A stretch of DNA of 64,000 bases, from contig QFXE01000021.1 of NCBI GenBank assembly GCA_003349915.1, positions 398,957 through 462,956 of the forward strand, written 5' to 3'. Shown here in pieces: positions 9,282 to 19,390 of this stretch. Below the pieces are notes generated by a model. The model was given only the letters and a program-made list of their open reading frames with translations, was not told the DNA's origin and did not search any database. Made by a program: the position numbers and the translations under genes. The first letter of the stretch is position 1; each line of letters starts with the position of its first letter. The stretch is from an endosymbiont of Escarpia spicata (lineage in GTDB: Bacteria; Pseudomonadota; Gammaproteobacteria; Chromatiales; Chromatiaceae).

Positions 9282-9908
9282 TCAGAAAAGCTCCACTTCA
9301 CCCACCACTGGCGCTTCTTCGATATCGTGCTGATAGGCAACCTCGCGCTTGACTACTGTATCGTTGTGCATATGTTTGAGTTTCTTTATTCTCACCCTGC
9401 CGCTGGCGGGATAGAAAACAACCTTTCTGGGGTAGATATCACCGACATCCTCACCCAAAAGGTTTAACTGTTCCTGCTCAATATATTCGCGGATGAACTG
9501 AATATTTTTCTCTCCAACATCGGACATTCCACTGATAATCTTGCCACCCCCAAAGATCTTCACAGACAGATTGGGACGGTGCCCACCGTGACGCAAAATA
9601 TCGTTGATCATATGCTCCATGGCGTAGTTCCCGTAGCGGGTGGAGGTGCTCACAAGATCACTCCCCCCCCAGGAACCGCTGTCACTCAGAGGCAGCATGA
9701 AATGATTCATACCACCGATACCGAAAACAGTATCCCAAATACACGCAGACACGCAGGAACCCAGTACTGTGGTGATGATCTCGTCATTGGTCGTCACATA
9801 ATATTCTCCCGGAAGAATCTTAGCTGCCGGCATCTTATGATTTCGATCCCAATACCGATTGATCGTCTCAAACCCCGGCAATGGCTTGGTCGTCTCCTGA
9901 TGCGTCAT
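9282..9908 (-). CDS. cheD: Chemoreceptor glutamine deamidase CheD
   Basis: 208 residues. The catalytic Cys52 lies in TTVLGSCVSACIWD and His69 in GGMNHFMLP; YGNYAMEHMINDIL and VKIFGGGKI are typical of CheD. It deamidates receptor glutamines. The C-terminal tail VVGEVELF repeats the acidic VELF ending seen in two other proteins of the cluster. It starts 7 bases after cheR, so translation is probably coupled. Confidence 0.96.
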   Translation of the reverse strand: MTHQETTKPLPGFETINRYWDRNHKMPAAKILPGEYYVTTNDEIITTVLGSCVSACIWDTVFGIGGMNHFMLPLSDSGSWGGSDLVSTSTRYGNYAMEHMINDILRHGGHRPNLSVKIFGGGKIISGMSDVGEKNIQFIREYIEQEQLNLLGEDVGDIYPRKVVFYPASGRVRIKKLKHMHNDTVVKREVAYQHDIEEAPVVGEVELF

Positions 9909-9915
9909 ATCCCGG

Positions 9916-10752
9916 CTATTTCACCTTTCGATAGATTGTCTGACCTATCAATTCAAAACGATCTGTGAGTTTGAACAGTGATTCAGAGTGTCCAATAAAA
10001 AGATAGCCACCCACTTTCAGGTTATCGGCATAACGATCAATCAGCTTAATCTTTGACTCCTTATCAAAATAGATAATTACGTTGCGGCAGAAGATCACAT
10101 CCTTGGGTGAATCAATCGACCATTGCTGCATCAGGTTCAGTTGACCAAACTCGATCAGTCTGCGAACCTCTGGCTTCAATCTCGCCTTGCCGCCAAGCTC
10201 CCCTTTACCCTTCTGAAACCAACGTCTCAGACGCGCTTTGTCCAATCCATTTACCCTTTCCATCGGATAGACACCACTCGCAGCACGGGCAAGCACATTG
10301 GAGTCAATATCTGTAGCGAGGACCTTCACGTCCCATCCAGCAACCTGTGCCAAGACTTCATTCAAGGTAATGGAGAGTGAATAGGGTTCTTCGCCGGTAG
10401 AACAACCGGCAGACCAGATACGGATATTCCGTTCAGCGGAATTTTTCGCCAGCAATTCCGGAATCACTGTATTGGCAAGATACTCGAAGTGGTGGTTTTC
10501 GCGAAAAAACGCAGTGAGGTTGGTCGTGATGGAGTTGACCAGCTCCACCATTTCATCTCCATCCTGGTTAGCGCGGATCAGGTCGCAATATTCACTGAAG
10601 GTTGCCATCCCAAGTTTGCGTACCCGTCGCGATAGCCGGGAATAGAACATATCGAATTTATCATCGGAGACAACTATACCGGTACGCTGGTTCGCAATGC
10701 CGCGTAAAAACTCAAAGTCCGCACGGGTAAACTCAAACTCTCTATCGCGCAT
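9916..10752 (-). CDS. cheR: Chemotaxis protein methyltransferase CheR
   Basis: 278 residues from the ATG at 10752, which has AAGGA about 9 bases upstream; the frame is open to 10788. The N-terminal helical domain (about 1-75) precedes the SAM-dependent methyltransferase domain with IRIWSAGCSTGEEPYSLS, VKVLATDIDSNVL and KDVIFCRNVIIYFDKES. It methylates receptor glutamates. The EWEEF tail on the larger MCP of this cluster is the sort of peptide the CheR beta-subdomain binds. The 170 bases upstream hold an inverted-repeat element rather than a gene. Confidence 0.96.
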   Translation of the reverse strand: MRDREFEFTRADFEFLRGIANQRTGIVVSDDKFDMFYSRLSRRVRKLGMATFSEYCDLIRANQDGDEMVELVNSITTNLTAFFRENHHFEYLANTVIPELLAKNSAERNIRIWSAGCSTGEEPYSLSITLNEVLAQVAGWDVKVLATDIDSNVLARAASGVYPMERVNGLDKARLRRWFQKGKGELGGKARLKPEVRRLIEFGQLNLMQQWSIDSPKDVIFCRNVIIYFDKESKIKLIDRYADNLKVGGYLFIGHSESLFKLTDRFELIGQTIYRKVK

Positions 10753-10792
10753 TTCTGTTTGGTCCTTCAATCTGTGTTTCTTTAGCAATCAT

Positions 10793-10904
10793 GGTGCGCA
10801 CGGCGCACCCTACATTCCTGATAATTAGTTCATGCCATCCTGAATAGATCAAGAACGGCGCTTAATTCATTCCGTGAGTATCTGGAGGATGTGCCGTGCG
10901 CACC
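10793..10904. repeat. Inverted-repeat element with GGTGCGCACGGCGCACC core
   Basis: A 21-base arm at 10793-10813 (GGTGCGCAC...CCCTAC) faces a degenerate opposite arm at 10887-10904 (...GTGCCGTGCGCACC). The same arm pair, perfect, occurs at 54353-54412. This is probably a REP/MITE-like family. It fills the cheR / CheZ-like gap inside the cluster. Confidence 0.7.
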
Positions 10905-10963
10905 AGAATAAACCGTTACAACCATCATGGCGCTACGTTCTTGACAAATAGTCGTCCGGCGTT

Positions 10964-11530
10964 TTAAAACAGCTCGATATCATCGTCCTCTGCCTCATGC
11001 ATCGCTTTAATCCCTATCTGCAGCGCTTGTTCTATGGTGGCGCCGGACAGCAAGGCATCGAACATCTCCTGCTCTTCACGCATGCTGTAGCGCGCCCTGA
11101 TTTTCCCTTGCAGACCGGTCCACTCATGTGGGTTATAGAGTCTGCCCTGATCACCCACCAGTTCCCCCAACGCCTCCAGTGCATGGTTCACATGGGAGAG
11201 CCGCTGCGAAAGTTTATCGTAAAACTGGAATGCCATGATGCTTGCCTGCATCTTGGCTGATACGTCTGCTCCTTCCTGCTCGATTATGGTTATCACCCCG
11301 GCATTTTCATCCCGGCACTGTAACTGACCGGCGGTCTGCGCAATGGTGCTCACACTGGCGATCATTGAGGTAAAAGATTCACTGAGTGTTTGAATCGACT
11401 CCTCACCTTCCCGCATCGCCATATCGATCTGTGCAACTGCGAGATTGAGCATTCGCATTGTTTCCCGCACCTGACTCCAATCAAGGTCAGGTTGCTTCGC
11501 CGTCGATGGCGCTATTGATGTTTTGTTCAT
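10964..11530 (-). CDS. CheZ-like chemotaxis protein (putative CheY-P phosphatase)
   Basis: 188 residues, mostly helical, no signal peptide. The segment SIMAFQFYDKLSQRLSHVNHAL gives Asp105-x3-Gln109 in a helix. E. coli CheZ has MAQDFQDLTGQVIKRM with catalytic Asp143/Gln147 in the same pattern. The C terminus EDDDIELF is an acidic tail ending in hydrophobic residues, comparable in position to the CheY-binding tail of CheZ (DDLLDSLGF). Overall length and sequence differ from classical CheZ, so the assignment rests on these two motifs and on the place between cheR and STAS-parA. Confidence 0.6.
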   Translation of the reverse strand: MNKTSIAPSTAKQPDLDWSQVRETMRMLNLAVAQIDMAMREGEESIQTLSESFTSMIASVSTIAQTAGQLQCRDENAGVITIIEQEGADVSAKMQASIMAFQFYDKLSQRLSHVNHALEALGELVGDQGRLYNPHEWTGLQGKIRARYSMREEQEMFDALLSGATIEQALQIGIKAMHEAEDDDIELF

Positions 11531-11554
11531 CAGGTTTCTCCAATCCCCATCTAT

Positions 11555-11950
11555 TCAGGCCGCTTCTTTATTTGACAGATTCAAGACTTCAGCCAATCCC
11601 AACAGTTCAACCGCAGATTGCAGCTTCTCCGTTGTTGCACCCCATTTTATTTCGATATGTTGATTCACAGCCTCTTTAGCGAAGGTGCATAAAAGTTGAA
11701 TGCCTGTGCCATCCACCTGATCGACTTCCCCGGCATTCAAGGTCACGGTACCACCCAGTTCGAGCGATCGCCTCAATGTTTCCAGCATACCGGCCACTTC
11801 CTGAATGGTCAGGCTTTCGCCCAATGACACCACATTCTCTTTGGCAGTAGGTACTGTTGCTTCAACACCAGGGGAAGTAGTATTCAATCCCGCCCCGTCA
11901 ACCGCCGGTTCCACTGACGACTCCATTTCCTGAAGTGGGTCATGATTCAT
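11555..11950 (-). CDS. STAS-domain protein of the chemosensory cluster
   Basis: 131 residues from the ATG at 11950; a TTG at 12001 would overlap parA by 23 bases but lacks a ribosome site. A poorly conserved acidic N terminus of about 45 residues leads to a STAS domain with TVTLNAGEVDQVDGTGIQLLCTFAKEAV. The usual acceptor serine position reads D-G-T, so Ser phosphorylation as in the other two STAS proteins is unlikely; a Thr could serve. It lies between parA and the CheZ-like gene, probably translationally coupled. Confidence 0.75.
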   Translation of the reverse strand: MNHDPLQEMESSVEPAVDGAGLNTTSPGVEATVPTAKENVVSLGESLTIQEVAGMLETLRRSLELGGTVTLNAGEVDQVDGTGIQLLCTFAKEAVNQHIEIKWGATTEKLQSAVELLGLAEVLNLSNKEAA

Positions 11951-11978
11951 TACCGGGTCACTATTTTTTTCCGTGTCG

Positions 11979-12737
11979 TCATTGCATGGTTCTCCTCTCA
12001 ACTACATCCTGTGCGAGTAAGTTGAATTCTTTTGCCGAGCGACTTGAACCCCTGTATTCGAAGATCGTCCGCCCCGCGCCCGGGCACTCCGCCATCACCG
12101 CCGCCTCACGAATCGGCGTCGCCAACACACGTCCCGGAAAATGCTCAAGCACTTTGGCCTGTACCTCTCTGGCAAGCCGCCGACGCGGAATCAAACGACT
12201 TAGTTCAATCCACTGTCGCAGGGGTTTTTCCAAAAAAGGCTCAAATTTTTTCAGTGTCGCCATCACTTTTGCCAAGCCGTTGAGTGAGAGATAGTCTCCA
12301 GTGACCGGTATCAACACCTCATCTGCCGCAAATACTGCATTCGCCACTAACATTCCAGATGAGGGCGGGCAGTCATATAACACGAACGCCTGGTCCTGCA
12401 GCTTTTCCTGCAGCGCGGTCTGTAACAAGCGCGCACGCGTTGCACCGCCTTCGTGCAACTCTTCCACTTTGTGCAACCTGTTTCCAGCAGGTATCAAAGT
12501 CACCAGATCTCTGGCACTGACTCGGACGGATTCGATATCCAGCCCTTCCAGAAGTACTTGATCGATACCTTTCGATGGTGGCCGGAAGATACCGAAACTC
12601 GCCGCCAGCTGACCTTGAGGATCCAGATCGATCACAGTGACACGATGCCCGAGCAGGGCCAGTGCATGCCCCAGATTGGTGGTAATCGTGGTCTTTCCCA
12701 CCCCACCCTTCTGGTTGATGACTGCAATCCTGCGCAT
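11979..12737 (-). CDS. ParA/Soj-family ATPase of the chemosensory cluster (ParC-like)
   Basis: 252 residues. It has a deviant Walker A, INQKGGVGKTTITTNLGHAL, at about 7-26, DLDPQGQLAASFG as the switch I region, and VLYDCPPSSGMLV as Walker B. No parB gene or parS site is seen. ParA-type ATPases inside che clusters (ParC in Vibrio, PpfA in Rhodobacter) position chemosensory arrays in the cell, so that role is the likely one here. It lies between cheW and STAS genes. Confidence 0.85.
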   Translation of the reverse strand: MRRIAVINQKGGVGKTTITTNLGHALALLGHRVTVIDLDPQGQLAASFGIFRPPSKGIDQVLLEGLDIESVRVSARDLVTLIPAGNRLHKVEELHEGGATRARLLQTALQEKLQDQAFVLYDCPPSSGMLVANAVFAADEVLIPVTGDYLSLNGLAKVMATLKKFEPFLEKPLRQWIELSRLIPRRRLAREVQAKVLEHFPGRVLATPIREAAVMAECPGAGRTIFEYRGSSRSAKEFNLLAQDVVERRTMQ

Positions 12738-12784
12738 GAATCAAAACACTCCTATTCCGTCTCTTCGCTTTCACGGCACAATAC

Positions 12785-13294
12785 TTAACCAATACTCGCC
12801 GGCAATCCTAACTCGTCAGGATTAAAGAGCTTGTCGACATCCAGCAGCACAACCATGCGCTCACCTTGGGTAACCATGCCTATGATGTATTTTGTATTGA
12901 TGTGAGTGCCCAGATCAGGCGCGGCTCGTACATCCTCTCCTGGCACATCAAGCACATCTGAAACACCGTCAACAACAATGCCGACGAAGTTCTGCCCGCG
13001 TTTACTCTCCACAGTCAACACAATGGTTACCGTAGTCGGTGTATATTCGGCATGATCAAGCTTGAGACGGGTTCGCAGATCGATAATCGGCACAATCTCT
13101 CCGCGCAGGTCCAGCACGCCTTTTACATAGTCCGGTGTATCAGGAAGCGGACGCACTGCCTCCCAACCCTTGATCTCCTGCACCCGCAGGATGTCCACAT
13201 CATAATCTTCTCCGCCAAGCGTAAAGCTGAGGTATTGACCACCCACTCCGACAGACGTTTCTGCTTCACTCACTGTTGTTTCAGCCGGGGTCAT
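12785..13294 (-). CDS. cheW: Chemotaxis coupling protein CheW
   Basis: 169 residues with an SH3-like CheW fold: QYLSFTLGGEDYDVDILRVQEI, then DYVKGVLDLRGEIVPIIDLRTRLKL and the C-terminal IIGMVTQGERMVVLLDVDKLF. It links receptors to CheA. A 20-residue Thr/Glu-rich N terminus precedes the domain. It sits between the PAS-CZB receptor and parA and is a paralogue of the second cheW at 19391-19900; two coupling proteins in one cluster suggest two array positions or receptor preferences. Confidence 0.94.
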   Translation of the reverse strand: MTPAETTVSEAETSVGVGGQYLSFTLGGEDYDVDILRVQEIKGWEAVRPLPDTPDYVKGVLDLRGEIVPIIDLRTRLKLDHAEYTPTTVTIVLTVESKRGQNFVGIVVDGVSDVLDVPGEDVRAAPDLGTHINTKYIIGMVTQGERMVVLLDVDKLFNPDELGLPASIG

Positions 13295-13327
13295 TTCACT
13301 CTCCTGATAACCTGTTGTATCGATCGG

Positions 13328-16300
13328 TCAAACATTCACCTGATCCTCTACCTGTTTAAGTAGACCCACAATCTGTTCGGATAGCGGCCCGATGCCGCTA
13401 TAGGCTTCTTCCGCCTCCACCATGGATCCGGCATTCTTCAGCGATACCACACCCTTGATGATGCCATGCATCTCTTCATGCAACCGCTCCATCTCCTGCA
13501 TCTGCTGAATATGGCCATACTCTGCCATGGCAAAACTGTAGAGCCATTTTCCCAGCGCGCAGTCACGATGGGATACTGCCTCATCATTGCTCATGCTTTC
13601 ATTGCCATCGAGAAATTCCCGTAGCCGCATTTTCCATGAGAGATGAGCCGCTCTGGCTGCATGAAAATCAAAGTCTGCATGGTTCACGCTGTGAGCTACA
13701 TCTGCCTGCACTTTAATATCGAGGTTGAAGAAATTCATCAGACCATCCATCTCCTGGGCTTTGTCCCTCATGGATGAGGCTGCCGCAGAGGTCTGTTCCG
13801 CCAGCGCAGCATTCTGCTGAGTCATCTCATCCATGCTGGTCACCGTCTGGTTGACCTGATCGATACCCGTTGCCTGCTCCTGACTCGAGGCAGCAATCTC
13901 CGAGACGATGTCTCCTACTTTCTTAACACCGATGACGATCTCGCCAAGAGTCTCACCGGATTCATTGACCAACTCAGAACCGACCTGTACTTTGTGCGCA
14001 CTGTCCTGAATCAACTCCTTGATCTCTTTAGCGGCAGTCGCACTGCGGCCGGCAAGGTTACGTACCTCGGTGGCGACCACGGCAAAACCCCGTCCCTGTT
14101 CACCGGCACGGGCCGCCTCGACCGAGGCATTCAGCGCCAGCAGATTGGTCTGGAAAGCAATCTCGTCGATCACGCCGATAATCTCGGCTATCCTGTTGCT
14201 GGCCTCATTGATTTCACCCATTGCCGACACTGCCCGCTGTACCACCTCACCACCTTTCTCTGCGGTTTTTCCGGCGTTTTCTGCAAGCTGGTTTGCCTGC
14301 TGGGCATTGTCAGCATTGTTACGCACCGTGCCAGTCAACTCTTCCATGCTGGAGGCGGTCTCTTCGAGACTGCTGGCCTGTTGCTCGGTACGGCTGGAGA
14401 GACTGTTATTACCTGATGAAATTTCACCTGAAGCCGTTCGCACCACATCCATTGAATCCCGCAGATCAGTGATTATGCTGCGCAGATTGTCCATGGTCTC
14501 ATTGACGTTATCCTTCACCTCACCGAAAGTGCCACTGTATTGGCTATTGATCAGCTCACTCAGATCTCCGTTGGAGACCCGCTGCATCGTGACGGCAACA
14601 TCATTGAAAACACTGTTTATCTGGTCGATCAAAGCATTGATGCCCTGTCCCAGATGCTTGAAAAAAACCGTCTTGTTTTCCAGTTTGACCCGTTGCGACA
14701 AGTCACCATGCAGGGTGGCTGCCACGATATTCTCCAGCTCACCCTCGACTGCCACCTCTTCGGTGCGGTCACTCCACTCCACCGCTGTACCCAGACGTTT
14801 GCCATCTTCTGCGATAACCGGATTGGCGACGATACGCATGGTGCGGCCACCCACCACCAACTCAGACTGATGCGTCTGGGAGAGGGTTGCAAGCATCTTC
14901 GCCTGATGCCCGGGGTGTTTGTGGAAAGCATCGATGCTGGCGCCCATCAAACGATCGGCATCGAATTCCGTGAGATCTTTGCGGATATCCTCTTCCGCCT
15001 CTTTAAACAGCTTCTTGACTCTCTTGTTCATATAGAAGATGTTGCGATCATTATCGGCCATCATCACGCAGCTGGAGACATTATCCAGCGCAGTTTCGAT
15101 ACGGGCGGCATTATCGGCCCTTTCACGTGCTTCATTCACGTCATAGCCCAGTTTCGTCTGCATCGACTTGATGCCACGATAGAGATCCCCAATCTCGTCC
15201 CCGCGACGAAGTTCGATATCATCGGCATAGTGTCCCTCAGCGATGCGCCGAAAAAAGCCCTGTGAGGCCTGCAACGGTTTCAGCACGCCACGCTGCAGGG
15301 CCAGGTAGAAAAACAGCGCCAGGATTACGAAGCCAGCCGGCGGCATGGCTGATGAAATGAACTTGCCAAAACCGATGGTCTCTCCCAACGTCCGGGTACG
15401 AGCAGTCGTCATCTTTTCATATGCGGCATTGAGTACACCGAAACCCTCAAGCGCAGGCTTATCGCTGACCTTCACCACCTTGTCGATGGCACCGGCAGAC
15501 GCCTGCCCCACCACCATCGGTTGAATCTTGTCGAGCATAACCCGATAGTTATCCGCAACACTGCGAATACCTGCCAATGCCGTGCGCTCATCCTCCGTCA
15601 GCCCGCTCAAGCGACCATACTGATCCAGCGCGATGAGCAGAGACTGGTGGTTCGTTTTGAAGCGATCCGCATACTTCTGAGCGCCCCGAAGCACATAGTT
15701 CTTGAAGTTGTGGATCGCTCCACCATAACCGAACTGGGACTTCATCTCTGACAACAGAGACTGTCTTTTGGCAACCTCTAGCTGATATCCATGCCACTGC
15801 GCTTCAGCCTCATGCATCGGTAACCAGGCAACCAGACCGGATAGCAGAAAACTGACCGCCATAAATGCCATCACCAGATAGAACTTCTTCAGCAGCGGCA
15901 GGTTAAACAGGGACTTGAACATGCGGGTCAAAAGTCCGTCACCCTTGAAGGAGCCACCATTGATCGCTGCATAGAGTGACTCGGCACCCCGCACCTCCTC
16001 CTGTGTAGGTTTGGTGCGCACCGACATATACTCTTTGACTTGCCCATGCTCAAAGATTGGAATCACATTGGCTTTTACCCAATAGTGATCACCATTCTTG
16101 GCACGGTTTTTTACGATGCCGGTCCAGGGGTTGCCTGCTTGTATGGTTACCCAAAGATCCTGGAACGCTGCGGCAGGCACATCGGGATGCCGGATGATAT
16201 TGTGGTTCTTGCCGACCAATTCAGCTTCACTGAAGCCCGCCATCTCCACAAATGCACTGTCGGCATAGGTAATTATGCCTTTGAGATCGGTCCTGGAGAC

Positions 16301-16360
16301 GATAATCATATCGTCTGGCATGGGGATCTCTTTTCCGGTATTCGGTTCGTTGATCTTCAT
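13328..16360 (-). CDS. PAS-containing methyl-accepting chemotaxis protein with a C-terminal zinc-binding CZB domain
   Basis: 1010 residues. Order: an Aer-type PAS domain (about 15-120, with [13 protein letters not shown] and YMSVRTKPT), a membrane helix (160-180), a helical extracytoplasmic stretch with [18 protein letters not shown] (209-226), a second helix (340-356), HAMP, a second PAS (415-540), and an MA signalling hairpin (about 640-880). The CZB domain at 895-1010 has His907 (AHLSWK), Cys934 (CALGKW), His961 and His965. PAS of this type often binds FAD or haem. CZB binds zinc and can sense zinc or hypochlorous acid. It is a neighbour and partial paralogue of the next MCP. Confidence 0.93.
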   Translation of the reverse strand: MKINEPNTGKEIPMPDDMIIVSRTDLKGIITYADSAFVEMAGFSEAELVGKNHNIIRHPDVPAAAFQDLWVTIQAGNPWTGIVKNRAKNGDHYWVKANVIPIFEHGQVKEYMSVRTKPTQEEVRGAESLYAAINGGSFKGDGLLTRMFKSLFNLPLLKKFYLVMAFMAVSFLLSGLVAWLPMHEAEAQWHGYQLEVAKRQSLLSEMKSQFGYGGAIHNFKNYVLRGAQKYADRFKTNHQSLLIALDQYGRLSGLTEDERTALAGIRSVADNYRVMLDKIQPMVVGQASAGAIDKVVKVSDKPALEGFGVLNAAYEKMTTARTRTLGETIGFGKFISSAMPPAGFVILALFFYLALQRGVLKPLQASQGFFRRIAEGHYADDIELRRGDEIGDLYRGIKSMQTKLGYDVNEARERADNAARIETALDNVSSCVMMADNDRNIFYMNKRVKKLFKEAEEDIRKDLTEFDADRLMGASIDAFHKHPGHQAKMLATLSQTHQSELVVGGRTMRIVANPVIAEDGKRLGTAVEWSDRTEEVAVEGELENIVAATLHGDLSQRVKLENKTVFFKHLGQGINALIDQINSVFNDVAVTMQRVSNGDLSELINSQYSGTFGEVKDNVNETMDNLRSIITDLRDSMDVVRTASGEISSGNNSLSSRTEQQASSLEETASSMEELTGTVRNNADNAQQANQLAENAGKTAEKGGEVVQRAVSAMGEINEASNRIAEIIGVIDEIAFQTNLLALNASVEAARAGEQGRGFAVVATEVRNLAGRSATAAKEIKELIQDSAHKVQVGSELVNESGETLGEIVIGVKKVGDIVSEIAASSQEQATGIDQVNQTVTSMDEMTQQNAALAEQTSAAASSMRDKAQEMDGLMNFFNLDIKVQADVAHSVNHADFDFHAARAAHLSWKMRLREFLDGNESMSNDEAVSHRDCALGKWLYSFAMAEYGHIQQMQEMERLHEEMHGIIKGVVSLKNAGSMVEAEEAYSGIGPLSEQIVGLLKQVEDQVNV

Positions 16361-16401
16361 TCAGCTGATTCTCTCAACAGGTAATTTCCATACCCACACA
16401 A

Positions 16402-19359
16402 TCAAAACTCTTCCCACTCATCACCTTCACCCTCCGCTACCGGAGTGATTTGGGTAACGCTGCTGGCCGCTGACTGTGCTGCAGGTTTAACACTCGGCAC
16501 AGGCTTGGGTTTGGGCGCAGGCGTAGTACTCCTAACCAAAGCCACAGGTTTCGTGTGAGCTGTCGGCTGTCTTGCGGCGGCCATTCGGCTGGCGGCGGCG
16601 ATCTCGGAGATGATATCGCCCGCTTTCTTCACGCTGTTGACGATCTCTTCCAGGGTTTCGCCCGACTCATTGACCAGTTCCGCGCCGTTTTTCACCTTGC
16701 CCGCACTGTCCTGGATCAACTCTTTGATCTCTTTCGCCGCCGTGGCACTGCGGCCTGCAAGATTACGCACTTCGGTGGCGACCACGGCAAACCCTCTACC
16801 CTGCTCACCGGCACGAGCCGCCTCGACTGAGGCATTGAGTGCCAGCAGATTGGTCTGGAAGGCGATCTCGTCGATGACACCGATGATCTCGGCAATCTTG
16901 TTGCTTGAGGTATTGATGGCATCCATTGCCTGCACTGCGCGACTTACCACATCGCCGCCATGCTCGGCAGTCTGCCTGGCACTGCTCGCCAACTGGTTTG
17001 CCTGCTGGGCGTTATCGGCGTTGTTACGCACGGTGCTGGTCAGCTCTTCCATGCTGGAGGCCGTCTCTTCCAGACTGCTCGCCTGCTGTTCGGTACGTGC
17101 AGACAGGTTGTTGTTGCCGGAAGATATCTCACCCGCAGCCGTGGTGATGACATCGGCGGACTCCCGCAGTTTGACAACCGTCTCTTCCAGATTAGCGATG
17201 GTCTCATTGACGTTGTTTTTCACCGCGCCATAAGTACCGGCGTAATCGCGGCTGATGGGGTTGGTCAGGTCACCCGCAGCCATGCTCTGCATGGCGTTGG
17301 CAATATCACCAAACACATCACTGGTAGCCTCGATCAGTTCATTGATGCCCCGCCCCAGATCCTCAAAGAAACCACTCTTGCCCTCCATGGAGATACGCTG
17401 CGTGAGATCACCCTCTTTGGCGGCCATCACGATGCCGTCGATCTCTTTTTCAACCTTCAGCTCATCGGTAATCTCGATCCACTGGGTCACACTCCCCTGA
17501 TAGTCGCCATCGCTATCGTTGATCGGACTGCTGATCAGTTTGAAGTTGTGGCCCCAGGCATCGAAACGGCTGGTGCGGGTATCGGTCAACTGGCTCCGAT
17601 ACATCTCGGCAAGGGTTTGGTCAGGAAAGAAATCGGCCAGGTTGGTACCGATCAAATCATCTGTATTAAACGGTTTGCCCTGACTGCTGAGATTCTCACC
17701 CAGCTGGTCAAACTGAGCATGGGCCGTCCTGTTCATAAAGATCAGTGTGTTATTTTTGTCCGAAACAGTGATACTGGTTGAGCTGTTATCGAGCGCCGTC
17801 TTGATGCGCAGATTCTCGGTAGCGGCCTCCACCACCTCATGCAGGTCGTAACCCAGGCGAGACTGCATCGTCAACATGGAGTTGAGCAGATAGCCTGTCT
17901 CGTCATTACGTTCGATAACAACGTCGTTGTCGTATTCACCATAGGCGATGCTACGTGCAATCTCCGCTGCATGGCGGATCGGCCTGGCTATCGAACGGGC
18001 AATCAGCCATGCAATCAGCAGACCGGACAATAGCGCAAAGACACCCAGGACCAACGCCTGGTTGCGGATCGTTGTCATCTGATCGAGAAATTGCGACCGG
18101 TCCATGGCGATCTCGAGGATATCGATCGTGTTATTGGAGTAGTCCGCCACGGGGCCAAACAGCACTGCCAGTGGCTTGCCCTGATAGTCGAGTTGCCTGG
18201 AGATCGATTCACCCCCCAATACTTGTTTCACCTCAGCATCAGTGACTTGCAGGGGTTCACCCAGGGTTGAGGCGAACTTGTCCATCTTGCCGTTTCGATC
18301 GAGATATAGCGCCACATCCACACCATTCTTCACCTTGAAAGCATCGAAGAAAGGTTGACCGAACGACATACCAAACTCGACAGAACCGGTATGTTTGTCA
18401 CCATCAAACATAGGAACAACGCCCCGGATGCCGAGACCGGCCACGCCGACTTCCAGACCGGTAATGACACTTCGGTCGTTATTGGTCTTAACCACCGTAT
18501 GGCGGAACGAAGAGAGATCATCGCCAAACTTCTCGGGTTTATGGATACGCACAAAGGAGAGAGCCGGCGGATTGTGGAACTGGAATTGGCGTACACCGTA
18601 GTCGGCACGCAGTTTGAGATAGGCGCTGCTGAACAGCTCCAGCAGACGATCACGGTTTTGTTCAGCGAAGGCTTTCTGAGCCTCTGGCATGTTCGCCACC
18701 AGCGTCGCCATCGCAGTAGCCAATCGACTCTCAGCCGCCAGCCCATCGGTAACACTTCGATAGACCTTGGCGAGCGACTGGTTTTCTGCCTGATCAACGA
18801 TACTTGAGACACCCCAAAGACCGCCAGCGACCAACACACCGACAATGAGGGAAGTCAGCAGTGCAATCGCCACACTCAAACGCATGACAATGGAAGCGTC
18901 CCGCAGTTTGGAGTACCAGCGACTCAAGCGCCCCTTTTTCAAAGAGGCCTTGCCTGCATTGATATCGCGATAGAGTGCCTCGGCCCCGGCAACCTGTTCA
19001 CGGGTTGGTTTGGTGCGCACTGACATGTACTCGACGACCTGACCATTTTTGACCACCGGCGATACGGTCGCCTTGACCCAGTAGAAATCGCCGTTTTTGC
19101 AGCGATTCTTAACGATTCCCACCCAGGGCTTGCCCTGTTTTACCGTGAACCAGAGATCTTCGAAGGCCTCTGGCGGCATATCGGGATGGCGCACCACATT
19201 GTGGTTTTTACCAATCAGTTCATGCTCTTCAAATCCACTGATTTCTATGAACGCCCTGTTGGCGTAAGTCAAGATACCTTTTAGATTTGTACGGGATGCC
19301 AGGATGGAACCATCCTTCATCACACTCTCGTTATTTGTCACTGGCTGGTTAATCTTCAC
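16402..19359 (-). CDS. Methyl-accepting chemotaxis protein: PAS, double-Cache, HAMP, PAS, shortened MA hairpin, CheR-binding tail
   Basis: 985 residues. An Aer-type PAS (15-120) is followed by a membrane helix (159-182) and a periplasmic dCache_3-like domain (190-430, with [22 protein letters not shown] split over 251-271). Then come a second helix (434-455), HAMP, PAS (about 525-640) and MA. MA runs normally through [25 protein letters not shown] (broken here for length) to SEIAAAS, then jumps to RMAAARQ: about 35 residues of the returning helix are absent compared with the paralogue at 13328-16360. A Pro/Lys-rich linker ends in EGDEWEEF, matching CheR-tethering pentapeptides such as GWEEF of P. 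aeruginosa McpB/Aer2. Confidence 0.9.
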   Translation of the reverse strand: MKINQPVTNNESVMKDGSILASRTNLKGILTYANRAFIEISGFEEHELIGKNHNVVRHPDMPPEAFEDLWFTVKQGKPWVGIVKNRCKNGDFYWVKATVSPVVKNGQVVEYMSVRTKPTREQVAGAEALYRDINAGKASLKKGRLSRWYSKLRDASIVMRLSVAIALLTSLIVGVLVAGGLWGVSSIVDQAENQSLAKVYRSVTDGLAAESRLATAMATLVANMPEAQKAFAEQNRDRLLELFSSAYLKLRADYGVRQFQFHNPPALSFVRIHKPEKFGDDLSSFRHTVVKTNNDRSVITGLEVGVAGLGIRGVVPMFDGDKHTGSVEFGMSFGQPFFDAFKVKNGVDVALYLDRNGKMDKFASTLGEPLQVTDAEVKQVLGGESISRQLDYQGKPLAVLFGPVADYSNNTIDILEIAMDRSQFLDQMTTIRNQALVLGVFALLSGLLIAWLIARSIARPIRHAAEIARSIAYGEYDNDVVIERNDETGYLLNSMLTMQSRLGYDLHEVVEAATENLRIKTALDNSSTSITVSDKNNTLIFMNRTAHAQFDQLGENLSSQGKPFNTDDLIGTNLADFFPDQTLAEMYRSQLTDTRTSRFDAWGHNFKLISSPINDSDGDYQGSVTQWIEITDELKVEKEIDGIVMAAKEGDLTQRISMEGKSGFFEDLGRGINELIEATSDVFGDIANAMQSMAAGDLTNPISRDYAGTYGAVKNNVNETIANLEETVVKLRESADVITTAAGEISSGNNNLSARTEQQASSLEETASSMEELTSTVRNNADNAQQANQLASSARQTAEHGGDVVSRAVQAMDAINTSSNKIAEIIGVIDEIAFQTNLLALNASVEAARAGEQGRGFAVVATEVRNLAGRSATAAKEIKELIQDSAGKVKNGAELVNESGETLEEIVNSVKKAGDIISEIAAASRMAAARQPTAHTKPVALVRSTTPAPKPKPVPSVKPAAQSAASSVTQITPVAEGEGDEWEEF

Positions 19360-19390
19360 TGTCTATCTCCCGCGATTTCCGTGACCCGCT

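Noticed and set aside
11979..12737. Plasmid or chromosome partition locus with an origin.
   Set aside because: No parB, parS or replication gene; the ParA sits inside the chemosensory operon.
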